The translations under genes were made by a program, and so were the position numbers. Under the pieces are notes generated by a model, which was not told where the DNA came from, searched no databases, and was given only the letters and a program-made list of their open reading frames with translations. A stretch of 64,000 nucleotides of DNA. Origin: Streptosporangium sp. NBC_01495. Lineage in GTDB: Bacteria > Actinomycetota > Actinomycetes > Streptosporangiales > Streptosporangiaceae. The stretch spans positions 10,602,001 through 10,666,000 of the forward strand of contig NZ_CP109430.1 of assembly GCF_036250735.1 (NCBI RefSeq), read 5' to 3'. Shown one piece after another: positions 1-7,620 of the stretch (within the stretch, counting starts at the first letter, position 1; every line of letters begins with the position of its first letter).

Positions 1-1281
1 CACATGGGCTCGGTGGTCCTGTTCTACGACCTGTCGCGGCACAAGGCCGTGGAGCACGAGCAGGCGGCCGCCCTCGCGGTACTGGAGAAGCTGACCGACC
101 GGTTGTCGCTGATGGCCGAGACCAGTATCGTGCTGGCCTCCACCCTGAAGGTGGATGAGGCGCTGCGGCGGCTGTCTCGTCTGGTGGTGCCCCGGCTGGC
201 CGACTGGGCGATGATCGACCTGCTCGGCCCCAGCGGCGACGGGGTGGACAGGGTGGCGGTCGTGGTCAAGCAGGGCCGGGACGGTGTCGAGTGCAAGCAG
301 TGGGAGGGACCGCTTCCGGCGTTTCCGGAGACCTCCCAGGCGCCGATGGCGCGGGTGCTGCGCGGCGGCCCCGCGGTGCTGTTCGGCCCTGAGGATCTGG
401 CTGAGCGAATTGACCAGGAGGAGGGCAGCGTACAGCGGCGGCCGTACGAGGAGTTGGGTGCCCATTCGGTCATCGTCGCGCCGCTGCGTACGCCGCGCCG
501 GGTGCTGGGGGCGCTCACCCTGGCCCGTTACGAGACCTCCCTGGTATACGACTCAGCCGATCTATCCCTTATCGACGACATTGCCAGCCGGGCCGGGCTC
601 GCTGTGGACAACGCGGACATGTTCGAGGAGCAACGTCGGTTCGCCTCCTCCACCTCTCACGAGCTCAGAACGCCGCTTGCCGGTCTCCGCATCCGGCTTG
701 AGGAGGCGGTGCTCTACCCCGCCGACATCGACCCGCACGAGACCATCAGGAAGGCGCTGGCGGTCACCGATCGGCTGGAGACGATCGTCAACGATCTGTT
801 GGTGTCGGCTCGGCTCCGTGCCGGAGGGCCGGTCGCGTACGAACCGATCGACGTCGGCGCGCTGGTGGTGAAGGAGGTGGCGGCCATGGTGGGGGGCGTG
901 CCGGTCCACGTCGACGCGGGCCGGGATGTGAACGTTCTGGGCAACCGGATCCAGCTGATCCGGGTCATCGACAACCTCCTGGTCAACGCCCGGCGGCACG
1001 CGGACAAAAGGGTCGAAGTCACCGTGGGACGAGTGGAGGGCTCGGTTGTCGTCACCGTGTGCGACGACGGTGCTGGAATCGCGCCGCAGGACCGAGAGCA
1101 CGTCTTCGAGCGCTTCGTCCGCCTGGACGAGGGCCGGCGGAGGGAGCCGGGAGGCAGCGGGCTCGGCCTGGCCATCTCGCGCGACATCGTCCGCGCCCAC
1201 AGCGGGACCCTCACGATCGAAAACTCGCTGTGTGGTGCCCGGTTCGTCCTCCGGCTTCCGCTGACGGACAGGCGTCCGTAG
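1..1281 (+). CDS. Sensor histidine kinase, 5' end outside window
   Basis: This is the 3' part of a sensor histidine kinase; the frame is open from the first base and the first ~20 residues (GSVVLFYDLSRHK) look like the end of a PAS domain, so the true start lies upstream. In the 425 residues after the first ATG, a GAF-like domain covers about 35-205. A HisKA dimerisation helix follows with the phospho-accepting His219 in SSTSHELRTPL. A HATPase_c domain follows with an N-box (NLLVNARRHAD), a G1 box (DDGAGIAP) and a G2 box (GSGLGLAI). No membrane segment is visible in this part. It should autophosphorylate and pass phosphate to a response regulator, which is not in the window. No terminator is seen before the convergent gene. 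Confidence 0.9.
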   Translation, partial: HMGSVVLFYDLSRHKAVEHEQAAALAVLEKLTDRLSLMAETSIVLASTLKVDEALRRLSRLVVPRLADWAMIDLLGPSGDGVDRVAVVVKQGRDGVECKQWEGPLPAFPETSQAPMARVLRGGPAVLFGPEDLAERIDQEEGSVQRRPYEELGAHSVIVAPLRTPRRVLGALTLARYETSLVYDSADLSLIDDIASRAGLAVDNADMFEEQRRFASSTSHELRTPLAGLRIRLEEAVLYPADIDPHETIRKALAVTDRLETIVNDLLVSARLRAGGPVAYEPIDVGALVVKEVAAMVGGVPVHVDAGRDVNVLGNRIQLIRVIDNLLVNARRHADKRVEVTVGRVEGSVVVTVCDDGAGIAPQDREHVFERFVRLDEGRRREPGGSGLGLAISRDIVRAHSGTLTIENSLCGARFVLRLPLTDRRP

Positions 1282-1441
1282 CCTTCGCGGAACCGTCGCA
1301 GCACTCGCCGTCCTTGAGCGCGCAGCAGACGGGGGTCTCCCGGGAGGCGTCCCAGCCATGTTTGCAGCACTGGCATTCGGTACGGGTCCGGGTGATGAAC
1401 AGCCGGACCCCTTGGGCGTTGAACTTGCTCAGTTCACACCG
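1282..1441 (-). other. Intergenic stretch with a Cys-rich open frame
   Basis: This 160-bp gap separates two convergent genes. On the minus strand it is open in the same frame as the membrane protein, directly after that gene's TAG. It reads with nine cysteines in about 50 codons (ECQCCKHGW, PVCCALKDGECC, DAC) before a stop inside the kinase gene. There is no ATG, GTG or TTG start, so I do not call it a gene. It may be a decayed Cys-rich protein or readthrough sequence. Confidence 0.25.
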
Positions 1442-2362
1442 CTAGGCTCTCGCCCGGGTACGGCGAGCCGCCACCAGCGACGCTGCGACGAGCATGGTGA
1501 GCAGCCCCCAGTAGGCGAATCCGCGTCTGCCGTGGTCGGCCAGGTTCTCTCCGAAGTAGACCAGGCCGGGGACAAGGTAGACGGCGGCAGCGAGCGCCCA
1601 CCGGCCGTCCCTGGCCGCCACTGTGGCGCAGAGCACGACCACCAGGATCGGTATCTCCAGGCTCGCCTGGAACAGCGCCCAGTTGGAAAGATCATGGAAG
1701 CTGTACTCCACTAACCGCAGGGGCCAGCAGAACACGGGCACGAGCAGCCACAACGATGATCGCGCGGGCATCGTACGGCCCCACCACCGAACGCCGGTGT
1801 CCCCCTCGGACCTCGCGCGCATCGTCGTTCCCGGCCGCACGGCGAGCACGGCCAAGCCCGCCACGACCAGCCAATAGGGTACGACCGGCGAGATGTCGCC
1901 GTAAGCCGGTCCGAAGAACGGGATCCAGGTCGCGCTGGATCCAAGGATCATGGGTCGGCTGACCTGCATCGCGGCGACCAAGGCCAGGAGCAGCGCCACG
2001 CGTGTCCAGCCACGAACGATCGCCAGCGTCAGCATGATCGCCAGCGCAATCCACGCTGGGTAGATGAGGTGGAACAGGACAGGAATCTTCGTGGCGAAGG
2101 TGATCGTCATCACAGCGACCACGCCCAGATGCAGCCCATCCGCCCACCAGGGCACACCTACCGGCCTGGCGCTGCGTACGCGAACGGCGAAACCGCCGAC
2201 GAGGAGGGAGAGCATCTCCCGAGGCGCCGGTCGGCGCGCCTGCGGATCGGCCGCCTCCATCAGCGTGCTGATCAGTTCTTCACCGTGCTGCTCACGGTAG
2301 GCCTTGGGATAGGCGCGCAGGAGACGGCGGTAGCGCTGTTCGAGAGAAGCGGAGTGGTTCAT
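1442..2362 (-). CDS. Multi-pass membrane protein paired with PadR
   Basis: A 306-residue integral membrane protein of unknown function. The N-terminal ~50 residues are soluble and basic (RYRRLLRAYPKAYREQHGEE), a pattern typical of actinobacterial membrane proteins encoded beside PadR regulators. About seven hydrophobic segments follow between residues 75 and 300. The ATG overlaps the stop of the PadR gene by 4 bp (ATGA), so the two are translationally coupled and this protein is probably the regulator's partner or main target. No transport or enzymatic motif is recognised. Confidence 0.75.
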   Translation of the reverse strand: MNHSASLEQRYRRLLRAYPKAYREQHGEELISTLMEAADPQARRPAPREMLSLLVGGFAVRVRSARPVGVPWWADGLHLGVVAVMTITFATKIPVLFHLIYPAWIALAIMLTLAIVRGWTRVALLLALVAAMQVSRPMILGSSATWIPFFGPAYGDISPVVPYWLVVAGLAVLAVRPGTTMRARSEGDTGVRWWGRTMPARSSLWLLVPVFCWPLRLVEYSFHDLSNWALFQASLEIPILVVVLCATVAARDGRWALAAAVYLVPGLVYFGENLADHGRRGFAYWGLLTMLVAASLVAARRTRARA

Positions 2363-2679
2363 GCGCCCATCACCGGGATCTGCCTGGTGACGAGGAAGGC
2401 GGCCCGCTGGAGTCGTACCGCCTCCGCGCGGACTGCGGTCACGCCCTCATCGGTGATCCGATAGTAGCGTCGTGGGCGCCCGTTGACGATCTCTTCGCGT
2501 TCCGCCTTCACCCATCCCGTCTCCGAAAGTCGGTCGAGGGCGCTGTACAGCGTGCCGACGGGCAACCGCACCTCACCGGAGGACTGCTCATGCGCACGTT
2601 TGATGATCCCGTAGCCGTGCAGCGGCTCTTGTAGCAACGCGACGAGGATGAAGTAGGTCGCCTCTGTCATCTTGACCAT
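2359..2679 (-). CDS. PadR-family transcriptional regulator
   Basis: A 106-residue winged-helix repressor, the normal size for the short PadR class without a C-terminal coiled coil. The core reads TEATYFILVALLQEPLHGYGI, then PVGTLYSALDRLSETGWV as recognition helix and a wing around GRPRRYYRITDEG. I start at MVKMTEATYF (2679); the frame is open further upstream but that part has no family similarity. It is the first gene of a pair with the overlapping membrane protein. The AT-rich stretch just upstream (ACTATATAT at about 2687-2695) is a possible promoter or autoregulatory site. Confidence 0.9.
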   Translation of the reverse strand: MVKMTEATYFILVALLQEPLHGYGIIKRAHEQSSGEVRLPVGTLYSALDRLSETGWVKAEREEIVNGRPRRYYRITDEGVTAVRAEAVRLQRAAFLVTRQIPVMGA

Positions 2680-2931
2680 GAGCGGCACTATATATCGGCC
2701 GTCGAAGTATGGGTAGCTCGCTACGTTCGACAGCCGTTGACATCGCGAAGGCGCCGGACTCGTGGGGGAGTGTGACCGCCTCGACGTATTCATCGCCCCT
2801 GAGGTTCCCCCCTGCAGTCCGGACACACGGCCGGAGCGGCTCTGGGGAGGCTCCGGATGTGGATCATCGGGCCTTGTTCGAGTCCGGTAAAGCTGTCGCG
2901 CGTGCCGCCGCTCGGATGATGAGGTAGCACG

Positions 2932-3885
2932 GTGACCAACCATGATGAGGTGGCGACTGTCCGGCCGTTGACACTGGGTTGGGTGCGCCGGCACCTGGAG
3001 GTCGGCGAACGGATCGTCAGAGTTGAGGCGCTGCACGGCGGCATCACTGCCGAAATGCGGAGGCTGACCATCGGCACGCGGGACGGAGGCACCCGTGACC
3101 TGGTGCTACGGACTTTCGTCAACGTGGAGCACGCCGAGGACTCGCTGAACAGGGAGACAGGCGCCCTGACCCTGCTCCCGGGGACCGGCGTGCCGGCTCC
3201 TGGACTGGTCGCGGTTGATCCGACCGCCGCGCATTGCGAGTATCCGTCGCTCCTCATGACACATCTGGCGGGCCGGACGGTCCTCGACGACGAGGGATTG
3301 GAAACGCGCGTCCCTCTGCTGGCCCGTCAACTCGTGGCGATCCACGCGTTGCGACCCGCCGAGCGGCCCCGGGCGTATGTGGCGTTGACGACCGCCGACA
3401 CCGTCGTGACGCCGAAGGGCGCAGACGCGGCGGCATGGGCCGCGGCGATCGACGTGATCCGCAGGCCCGCGCCGCCCTATGAAGGGCGATTCCTGCACCG
3501 GGACTTCCAACCCGGCAACGTGCTGTTCGACGTGCCGCCCCCACAGCCGGCAAATGCCCGGATCACCGGCGTCGTCGACTGGGCGGCTACCTCCTGGGGC
3601 CCGGCGGACCTCGATGTGGCGCACTGCTCCACCAATCTCGCGCTGCTGCACGGCCCTGCGTGGGGTCTGCGGTTCGCTGAGGCGTATCAGGAAGCCGGCG
3701 GGCTGCTGGCCGCAGCCGCGAGCGAGCGGCTGTACTGGCAGGTCCGGGACGGGCTGGCGTGCTCAGAAGAAGTGCGGTCGGTGGCGCGGCCATGGCGGGA
3801 GGCAGGGAGGACAGAGCTGACGACGCGAGCCGTGGAGGAGCGGCTGGATGCCTATGTCACCGCCCTGATGGACGCGCTGGGCTGA
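2932..3885 (+). CDS. Aminoglycoside phosphotransferase-family kinase
   Basis: A 317-residue protein of the APH/choline-kinase fold that phosphorylates a small hydroxylated substrate with ATP. The catalytic loop is FLHRDFQPGNVLFD (Asp as base, Asn binding metal) and the DFG-equivalent is VVDWAATSWGP. An N-lobe with VLRTF and a conserved acidic helix precedes them. The start is a GTG at 2932 just after a TAG. The substrate cannot be assigned, since most environmental members are not resistance enzymes. It is monocistronic and diverges from the PadR pair. Confidence 0.82.
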   Translation: MTNHDEVATVRPLTLGWVRRHLEVGERIVRVEALHGGITAEMRRLTIGTRDGGTRDLVLRTFVNVEHAEDSLNRETGALTLLPGTGVPAPGLVAVDPTAAHCEYPSLLMTHLAGRTVLDDEGLETRVPLLARQLVAIHALRPAERPRAYVALTTADTVVTPKGADAAAWAAAIDVIRRPAPPYEGRFLHRDFQPGNVLFDVPPPQPANARITGVVDWAATSWGPADLDVAHCSTNLALLHGPAWGLRFAEAYQEAGGLLAAAASERLYWQVRDGLACSEEVRSVARPWREAGRTELTTRAVEERLDAYVTALMDALG

Positions 3886-3898
3886 GTCAAGGCGGTCC

Positions 3899-4073
3899 TG
3901 GGCGCAAGGCCCCGGCTCATCGTTCACCGCTCGACCAAGCGGGGGCGGTGCGCGACGGTGACGACGCCCATGTCCGCGACCTGCTGCGGGCGTTGGCGCA
4001 GTATGTGGACGTGGACTCGCTGTTCGCCCTACGCGACGCGCGCCTGGTCACGGCCAGTTCGGTCTCGAAGTGA
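3899..4073 (+). pseudogene. Possible C-terminal gene remnant
   Basis: After the phosphotransferase a plus-strand frame ends at 4073 with protein-like sequence (DAHVRDLLRALAQYVDVDSL, then FALRDARLVTASSVSK), but no plausible start or upstream domain exists. It looks like the tail of a displaced gene. I do not recognise the family. Confidence 0.2.
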
Positions 4074-4123
4074 GGCGTCACAGCCCGACGGCGGTGAGGG
4101 CGCCTGCTCGTGGGTTTTTCGAT

Positions 4124-4252
4124 ATGAGGTGTCCGTCCTGCGGGGGGAAGCTCAATACCCGTTTCGGTGGTGCCCAATTGTGGGTAGGTTGCGGCTGCCT
4201 CAGTGTGCTGCCACGGGGGCTTCGTCAGGTGGCCGGTCCTGGGTGGCGCTGA
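4124..4252 (+). CDS. Small zinc-ribbon-like ORF, uncertain
   Basis: A 42-codon open frame reads MRCPSCGGKLNTRFGG and later WVGCGCLSVLPRGL. The CPSCGG and CGC pairs are the spacing of a minimal zinc ribbon, as in short CxxC...CxC proteins. There is no strong Shine-Dalgarno sequence, and it ends 22 bp before the next gene. It may be a real microprotein or the broken N-terminus of a zinc-ribbon protein. Confidence 0.3.
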   Translation: MRCPSCGGKLNTRFGGAQLWVGCGCLSVLPRGLRQVAGPGWR

Positions 4253-4274
4253 GCGGACAGGGGAGACCCTTCGG

Positions 4275-5027
4275 ATGAAGATTGTTGCGTTGTCCTGCAC
4301 GCAGAAGCGTCTCCCGTCGCTGACCGACGCGCTGCTCGAGGCGGCGATCACCGGCGTCGTCCGGGAGGTCGGTGACGCGGAGATCCAGCGGATTCGGTTG
4401 ATCGACCATCGCATCGCGATGTGCGAAGGCGAGGACACCTGCCTTGATCCCGAGGTGGGCCGGTGCACGCTCGACGACGACTTCGAGCATGTCGTCGATC
4501 TGGCCGAGGGTGCGCAGGCGATGCTGCTCGCCATGCCGGTGTACGCGGGGAACGTACCCGCGGTGCTGAAGATCTTCCAGGAACGCTTGAAGAGCTTCAT
4601 GAACGCCGGGCAACGCCCGTTCGGCGACCTGCTGGTGGGGACGATCGTGCACTCGCGCACGATGCTGACCGAGCCCGCACTGGGATCGTTGTTCCCGTGG
4701 TACCTGCGTCTACGGAACAAGAACGTGGCGTCGGCGTGCTTCACCCAGAACGATCATCAGGACCTGACCCGCACCGCGGCGCTCGACCTGTGTGTGGCCG
4801 TGGGGCGGCAACTCGGCATGACGCTCGACGGCAGCCGGTCGCCGGCCAACGACCGCAACGACCGCAACGACCGTACGGCACTGCCGTTGGTTCAATCACC
4901 GGCCAACGACCGTACGGCACTGCCGTTGGTTCAATCACCGGCCAACGACCGCACCGCACTGCCGTTGGTTCAATCACCGGCTCGTCCGCGGTGCGGTGAC
5001 CCGGCCGCGTCCTCTCCTGGAGCGTGA
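4275..5027 (+). CDS. NAD(P)H-dependent FMN oxidoreductase-like flavoprotein with repeat tail
   Basis: A 250-residue flavodoxin-fold protein. The N-terminus MKIVALSCTQKR is the FMN phosphate loop. CEGEDTC lies where iron-sulfur flavoproteins of this superfamily carry cysteines, and AMPVYAGNVPAVLKIFQERL is the conserved flavin-binding segment after strand 3. The family domain ends near residue 190. The last ~60 residues are an added low-complexity tail built from three copies of a 13-residue repeat (NDRTALPLVQSPA). I start at the ATG preceded by GGGGAGACC rather than at an upstream in-frame start. The 3' end overlaps the convergent gene by 58 bp. The substrate is unknown. Confidence 0.72.
   Translation: MKIVALSCTQKRLPSLTDALLEAAITGVVREVGDAEIQRIRLIDHRIAMCEGEDTCLDPEVGRCTLDDDFEHVVDLAEGAQAMLLAMPVYAGNVPAVLKIFQERLKSFMNAGQRPFGDLLVGTIVHSRTMLTEPALGSLFPWYLRLRNKNVASACFTQNDHQDLTRTAALDLCVAVGRQLGMTLDGSRSPANDRNDRNDRTALPLVQSPANDRTALPLVQSPANDRTALPLVQSPARPRCGDPAASSPGA
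4848..4982 (+). repeat. Tandem 39-bp repeat (3 copies) preceded by 9-bp triplication
   Basis: Three adjacent 39-bp units occupy 4866-4904, 4905-4943 and 4944-4982 and differ at only a few positions. They are preceded by AACGACCGC units at 4848 and 4857 that run into the first copy. The unit length keeps the reading frame, adding 13 residues per copy to the flavoprotein tail. A copy-number-variable tract is likely. Confidence 0.9.
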
Positions 5028-5506
5028 GGAGATTCCGCGCGCCAGGTGCACCCGTCACCCGCCTGTTCGCACGACACGGTGACGTCCGGTTCCACGTAGC
5101 GGGCGGCGATGGCGGTGTTGAGTTCCTGGCAGTACGGGCACGGTGACGAGAACGTCAGTACGACGCCGGCGCGGGCGGCCCGTTTGCGGTACCGGAGGAT
5201 CCCACAGTCGGCGTTGCGCAGGACGGTGCCCGAGGGCTGGGGCTCACTGGTCACCGCCGAGTCGTACAGCAACAGCTGACACTGCAGCCGGTTCATGAAG
5301 TGATCGGTGGCGGATACCCCGGCGGGCCGTTGCGCTCGCAGTAGCTCCGCGGTGATGCGGGAGTTTGCCTGGATCCACGCGGCCAGGCCTTCTTCGCCGT
5401 GCTCTCCCAGGATGAACTCCTCCGCGGCCGCCTGGGCCTCGAAGAACCGCTGGCGCCACAGGTCGACCTTCTCGGCCGGGTCGAGGGGAGACGGTTCACC
5501 GGTCAT
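4970..5506 (-). CDS. Hypothetical Cys-containing protein of the dioxygenase operon
   Basis: A 178-residue cytoplasmic protein that I cannot assign to a family. Its N-terminal half is helical (EKVDLWRQRFFEAQAAAEEF). The C-terminal half carries conserved-looking cysteines: ADCGILRYRKRA, SSPCPYCQELN (CxxC near residue 123) and VSCEQAGDGCTWRAE. These could bind metal or a ligand. The ATG lies inside the end of the preceding CMD-like gene (11-bp overlap), so it is the last gene of the operon beginning at 10099. The tail overlaps the convergent flavoprotein gene by 58 bp. A role with the oxygenase is inferred from context only. Confidence 0.6.
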   Translation of the reverse strand: MTGEPSPLDPAEKVDLWRQRFFEAQAAAEEFILGEHGEEGLAAWIQANSRITAELLRAQRPAGVSATDHFMNRLQCQLLLYDSAVTSEPQPSGTVLRNADCGILRYRKRAARAGVVLTFSSPCPYCQELNTAIAARYVEPDVTVSCEQAGDGCTWRAESPHAPGEDAAGSPHRGRAGD

Positions 5507-5888
5507 GGTCCGCGTCCCTCCCGGTGGCGCCGTCCAGCTCGGCGAAGACCTCCTGGGCGACGCGCAGCCCGTTGTTGGCGACCGGCCAGCCACCGTAGTA
5601 GGCGAGCTGAATGATGACTTCGACGATCTTCTCTCGCGACATCCCGAGGTGCAGGGCGGCACCGATGTGGCCGCGCAACTCCCAGTCGGTCCGCGCCAGC
5701 GTGACCGCGGTCAGCGCGACGAGTTCGCGCTCCTCGACGCTCAGGTGCGGGCGGGTCCAGATCTCACCGAACAGGTGGTCGACGGTGATCTGCAGGAACT
5801 CCGGGTAGGAACCCGGGCGCGGTTCGCGGCCGAAGACCTGCTGGAACATGGCCTCACCCCGCTCGTGTCGGTCAGACGGCTGATTCAT
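5496..5888 (-). CDS. Carboxymuconolactone decarboxylase-like protein
   Basis: A 130-residue all-helical protein of the CMD/AhpD superfamily, closest in pattern to the PcaC type: ELVALTAVTLARTDWELRGH, then LGMSREKIVEVIIQLAYYGG and WPVANNGLRVAQEVF. There is no CxxC redox pair, so it is not an AhpD-type peroxidase; the invariant His of TDWELRGH is kept. PcaC acts on a ring-cleavage product of protocatechuate, and presence beside a ring-hydroxylating dioxygenase supports an aromatic-derived substrate. A clear AAGGAG precedes the ATG and the MFS stop lies only 3 bp upstream. Confidence 0.85.
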   Translation of the reverse strand: MNQPSDRHERGEAMFQQVFGREPRPGSYPEFLQITVDHLFGEIWTRPHLSVEERELVALTAVTLARTDWELRGHIGAALHLGMSREKIVEVIIQLAYYGGWPVANNGLRVAQEVFAELDGATGRDADHDR

Positions 5889-5891
5889 CGA

Positions 5892-7100
5892 TCAACTCCT
5901 TCGTGTTGGCCGAACAGTTGTCAACGTCCACGACGCCACGAAGGCGACGACCAGCAGCGCGGCGCCGCTGCCGAAGGCGGCCGGAACACTCACCCGCTCG
6001 GCGATGAGCCCAACGACGACCGGTCCGACCACGGCGCCGACATCGGTGCACATCGAGAAGACGGCGACGCCACTGCCGGCCCGGCCGGCGACGACGTCAC
6101 CGATCAGCGCGGCCGGTGCGGCGCTGAGCAGCGCTGATCCCGCCGCGTACACACTGAGCAGGACGACGAGCCAGGCGTACCCGTCCACGGACACCAAGGC
6201 TGTGATCGCCGCCGCGGCCACACCGGTGCCGACGATCATGGCGGGCCGGCGGCCGGCCCGATCGACAACCCGGCCGGCCGGCATGATCAGCAGCGCCTGA
6301 ACGACGGCGGATATCGTGAACGCCCACCCGACCCACGTCACGTCATGTCGCCACGCCACAACCACCGTGGGGACCAGTGCGCCGCGCAGCCCGAACAGGA
6401 CCCATCCCTGCGCCAACGCCGCGAGGCAGGCCACCAGGTAGCGTCGATCCCGCAGCAGGACCGGTAGCCGGACCACGTCACGGCCAGGCTCCGCGCCGGC
6501 GGTTCGGCCGGTGCGGAGCACCGCCAGTGTCAGTACCGCGGCGGCCAGCAACAGCACGGCGTACGCCACGAACGGCGCGGACAGGGAGATGAGAGCGAGG
6601 AGCCCGCCCGGTGCCGGTCCGCAGATCCCACCGAGCAGGAAGCCCGCTTCGAACACGGCGCCGGCCCGGCCCCGCTGGTCGGCCGGCGCGATCGCCAGGA
6701 GTGTCGCCAGTGCGGACACCGAGAACAGCACCGAGCCGACGCCGCCGAGGCCGCGGAACACGAGCAGCTGCCCGTAGGACCCGGCGAACGCCGTCAGGGC
6801 CGAGGAGACCGCACATAGCAGCAGGCCGGCGACCAGGACTCGCCGCTCCCCGAAACGAACTCCGAGCCGGCCGCAGAACGGACTGGTGGCCAGCCGCATC
6901 AACGCGAACAGGGCGACGAGCGCTCCGACCTGGGTGGGCCCGGCCCCGAACGCCGCCGCGTACACCGGGAGCACCGGGAGCACCAGTCCCAGGCCCAGCA
7001 TGACGCAGCCACCAACGACACTGAGGACGTAGACCTCGCGAGGGAGACTCGGCTGGGCGGTGGCAACGGGTGGGACGCTGCCAGGGCCGGCCGCCGTCAC
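5892..7100 (-). CDS. MFS transporter
   Basis: A 402-residue major facilitator with about 12 hydrophobic segments and the usual loop 2-3 motif (FCGRLGVRFGERRVLV). The two halves are related, with a second such motif at GRVVDRAGRRPAMIV. I choose the GTG at 7100 because the dioxygenase beta gene stops at 7108 and the upstream open frame would run through it. Located between the oxygenase and CMD genes, it probably exports or imports the operon's substrate or product. Drug-efflux-like MFS proteins are common in such settings, so direction is uncertain. Confidence 0.87.
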   Translation of the reverse strand: MTAAGPGSVPPVATAQPSLPREVYVLSVVGGCVMLGLGLVLPVLPVYAAAFGAGPTQVGALVALFALMRLATSPFCGRLGVRFGERRVLVAGLLLCAVSSALTAFAGSYGQLLVFRGLGGVGSVLFSVSALATLLAIAPADQRGRAGAVFEAGFLLGGICGPAPGGLLALISLSAPFVAYAVLLLAAAVLTLAVLRTGRTAGAEPGRDVVRLPVLLRDRRYLVACLAALAQGWVLFGLRGALVPTVVVAWRHDVTWVGWAFTISAVVQALLIMPAGRVVDRAGRRPAMIVGTGVAAAAITALVSVDGYAWLVVLLSVYAAGSALLSAAPAALIGDVVAGRAGSGVAVFSMCTDVGAVVGPVVVGLIAERVSVPAAFGSGAALLVVAFVASWTLTTVRPTRRS

Positions 7101-7107
7101 TGTCCGA

Positions 7108-7620
7108 TCACAGGATGATGCTGAGCTTTCCGTGCTCGTACAACGTCTCGTGGTCGAGCACCACGACCCGTTTCCGGACCCGGAACGACTCGCCCTCGAC
7201 GACGAGCTCGAACCGGCATTTTCCGACGTAGGCGTCAGAGCGCCCGTGCCCGAACCGGTACACGACGACATTCGCCGCCACGTCGAGGTGCGTGCCCCGA
7301 TCGGTCAGGATCTCCACGTTGCTGATCATCCGATTCGTCCGCGACCGAGGGTTCTCGCACCACACCTCACCGTTGAGGAGTTGCTCGATCCGCTGGCGTA
7401 GCCGGGCGGCATCATCGTCGATGAGCCCGAGCGCGTCGGCCGTCTCGCCGCGGACGTCGGTGGCCGGCACCGAGTAGCGGATGTCGTCGGTCAGCATCTC
7501 GTCGTACCACTCGAGCAGGCGCCACTCGTCGAGCAGCCGTGCCTCACGGAAGAGGAACTGGCTCACCCGGTGCCACAACCGCACCTGGGCCGCTTCGTCG
7601 ACCGTCAGCTCGGTGGTCAT
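7108..7620 (-). CDS. Aromatic-ring-hydroxylating dioxygenase beta subunit
   Basis: A 170-residue small subunit of a Rieske non-heme iron dioxygenase (SnoaL-like cone fold). Recognisable segments are FLFREARLLDEWRLLEWYDE, DIRYSVPATDVRG and ENPRSRTNRMISNV, ending in VVLDHETLYEHGKLSIIL. It is structural, assembling alpha3beta3 hexamers with the alpha subunit encoded immediately upstream; its ATG overlaps the alpha stop by 4 bp. No ferredoxin or reductase gene accompanies it here, so electrons must come from elsewhere. Confidence 0.93.
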   Translation of the reverse strand: MTTELTVDEAAQVRLWHRVSQFLFREARLLDEWRLLEWYDEMLTDDIRYSVPATDVRGETADALGLIDDDAARLRQRIEQLLNGEVWCENPRSRTNRMISNVEILTDRGTHLDVAANVVVYRFGHGRSDAYVGKCRFELVVEGESFRVRKRVVVLDHETLYEHGKLSIIL

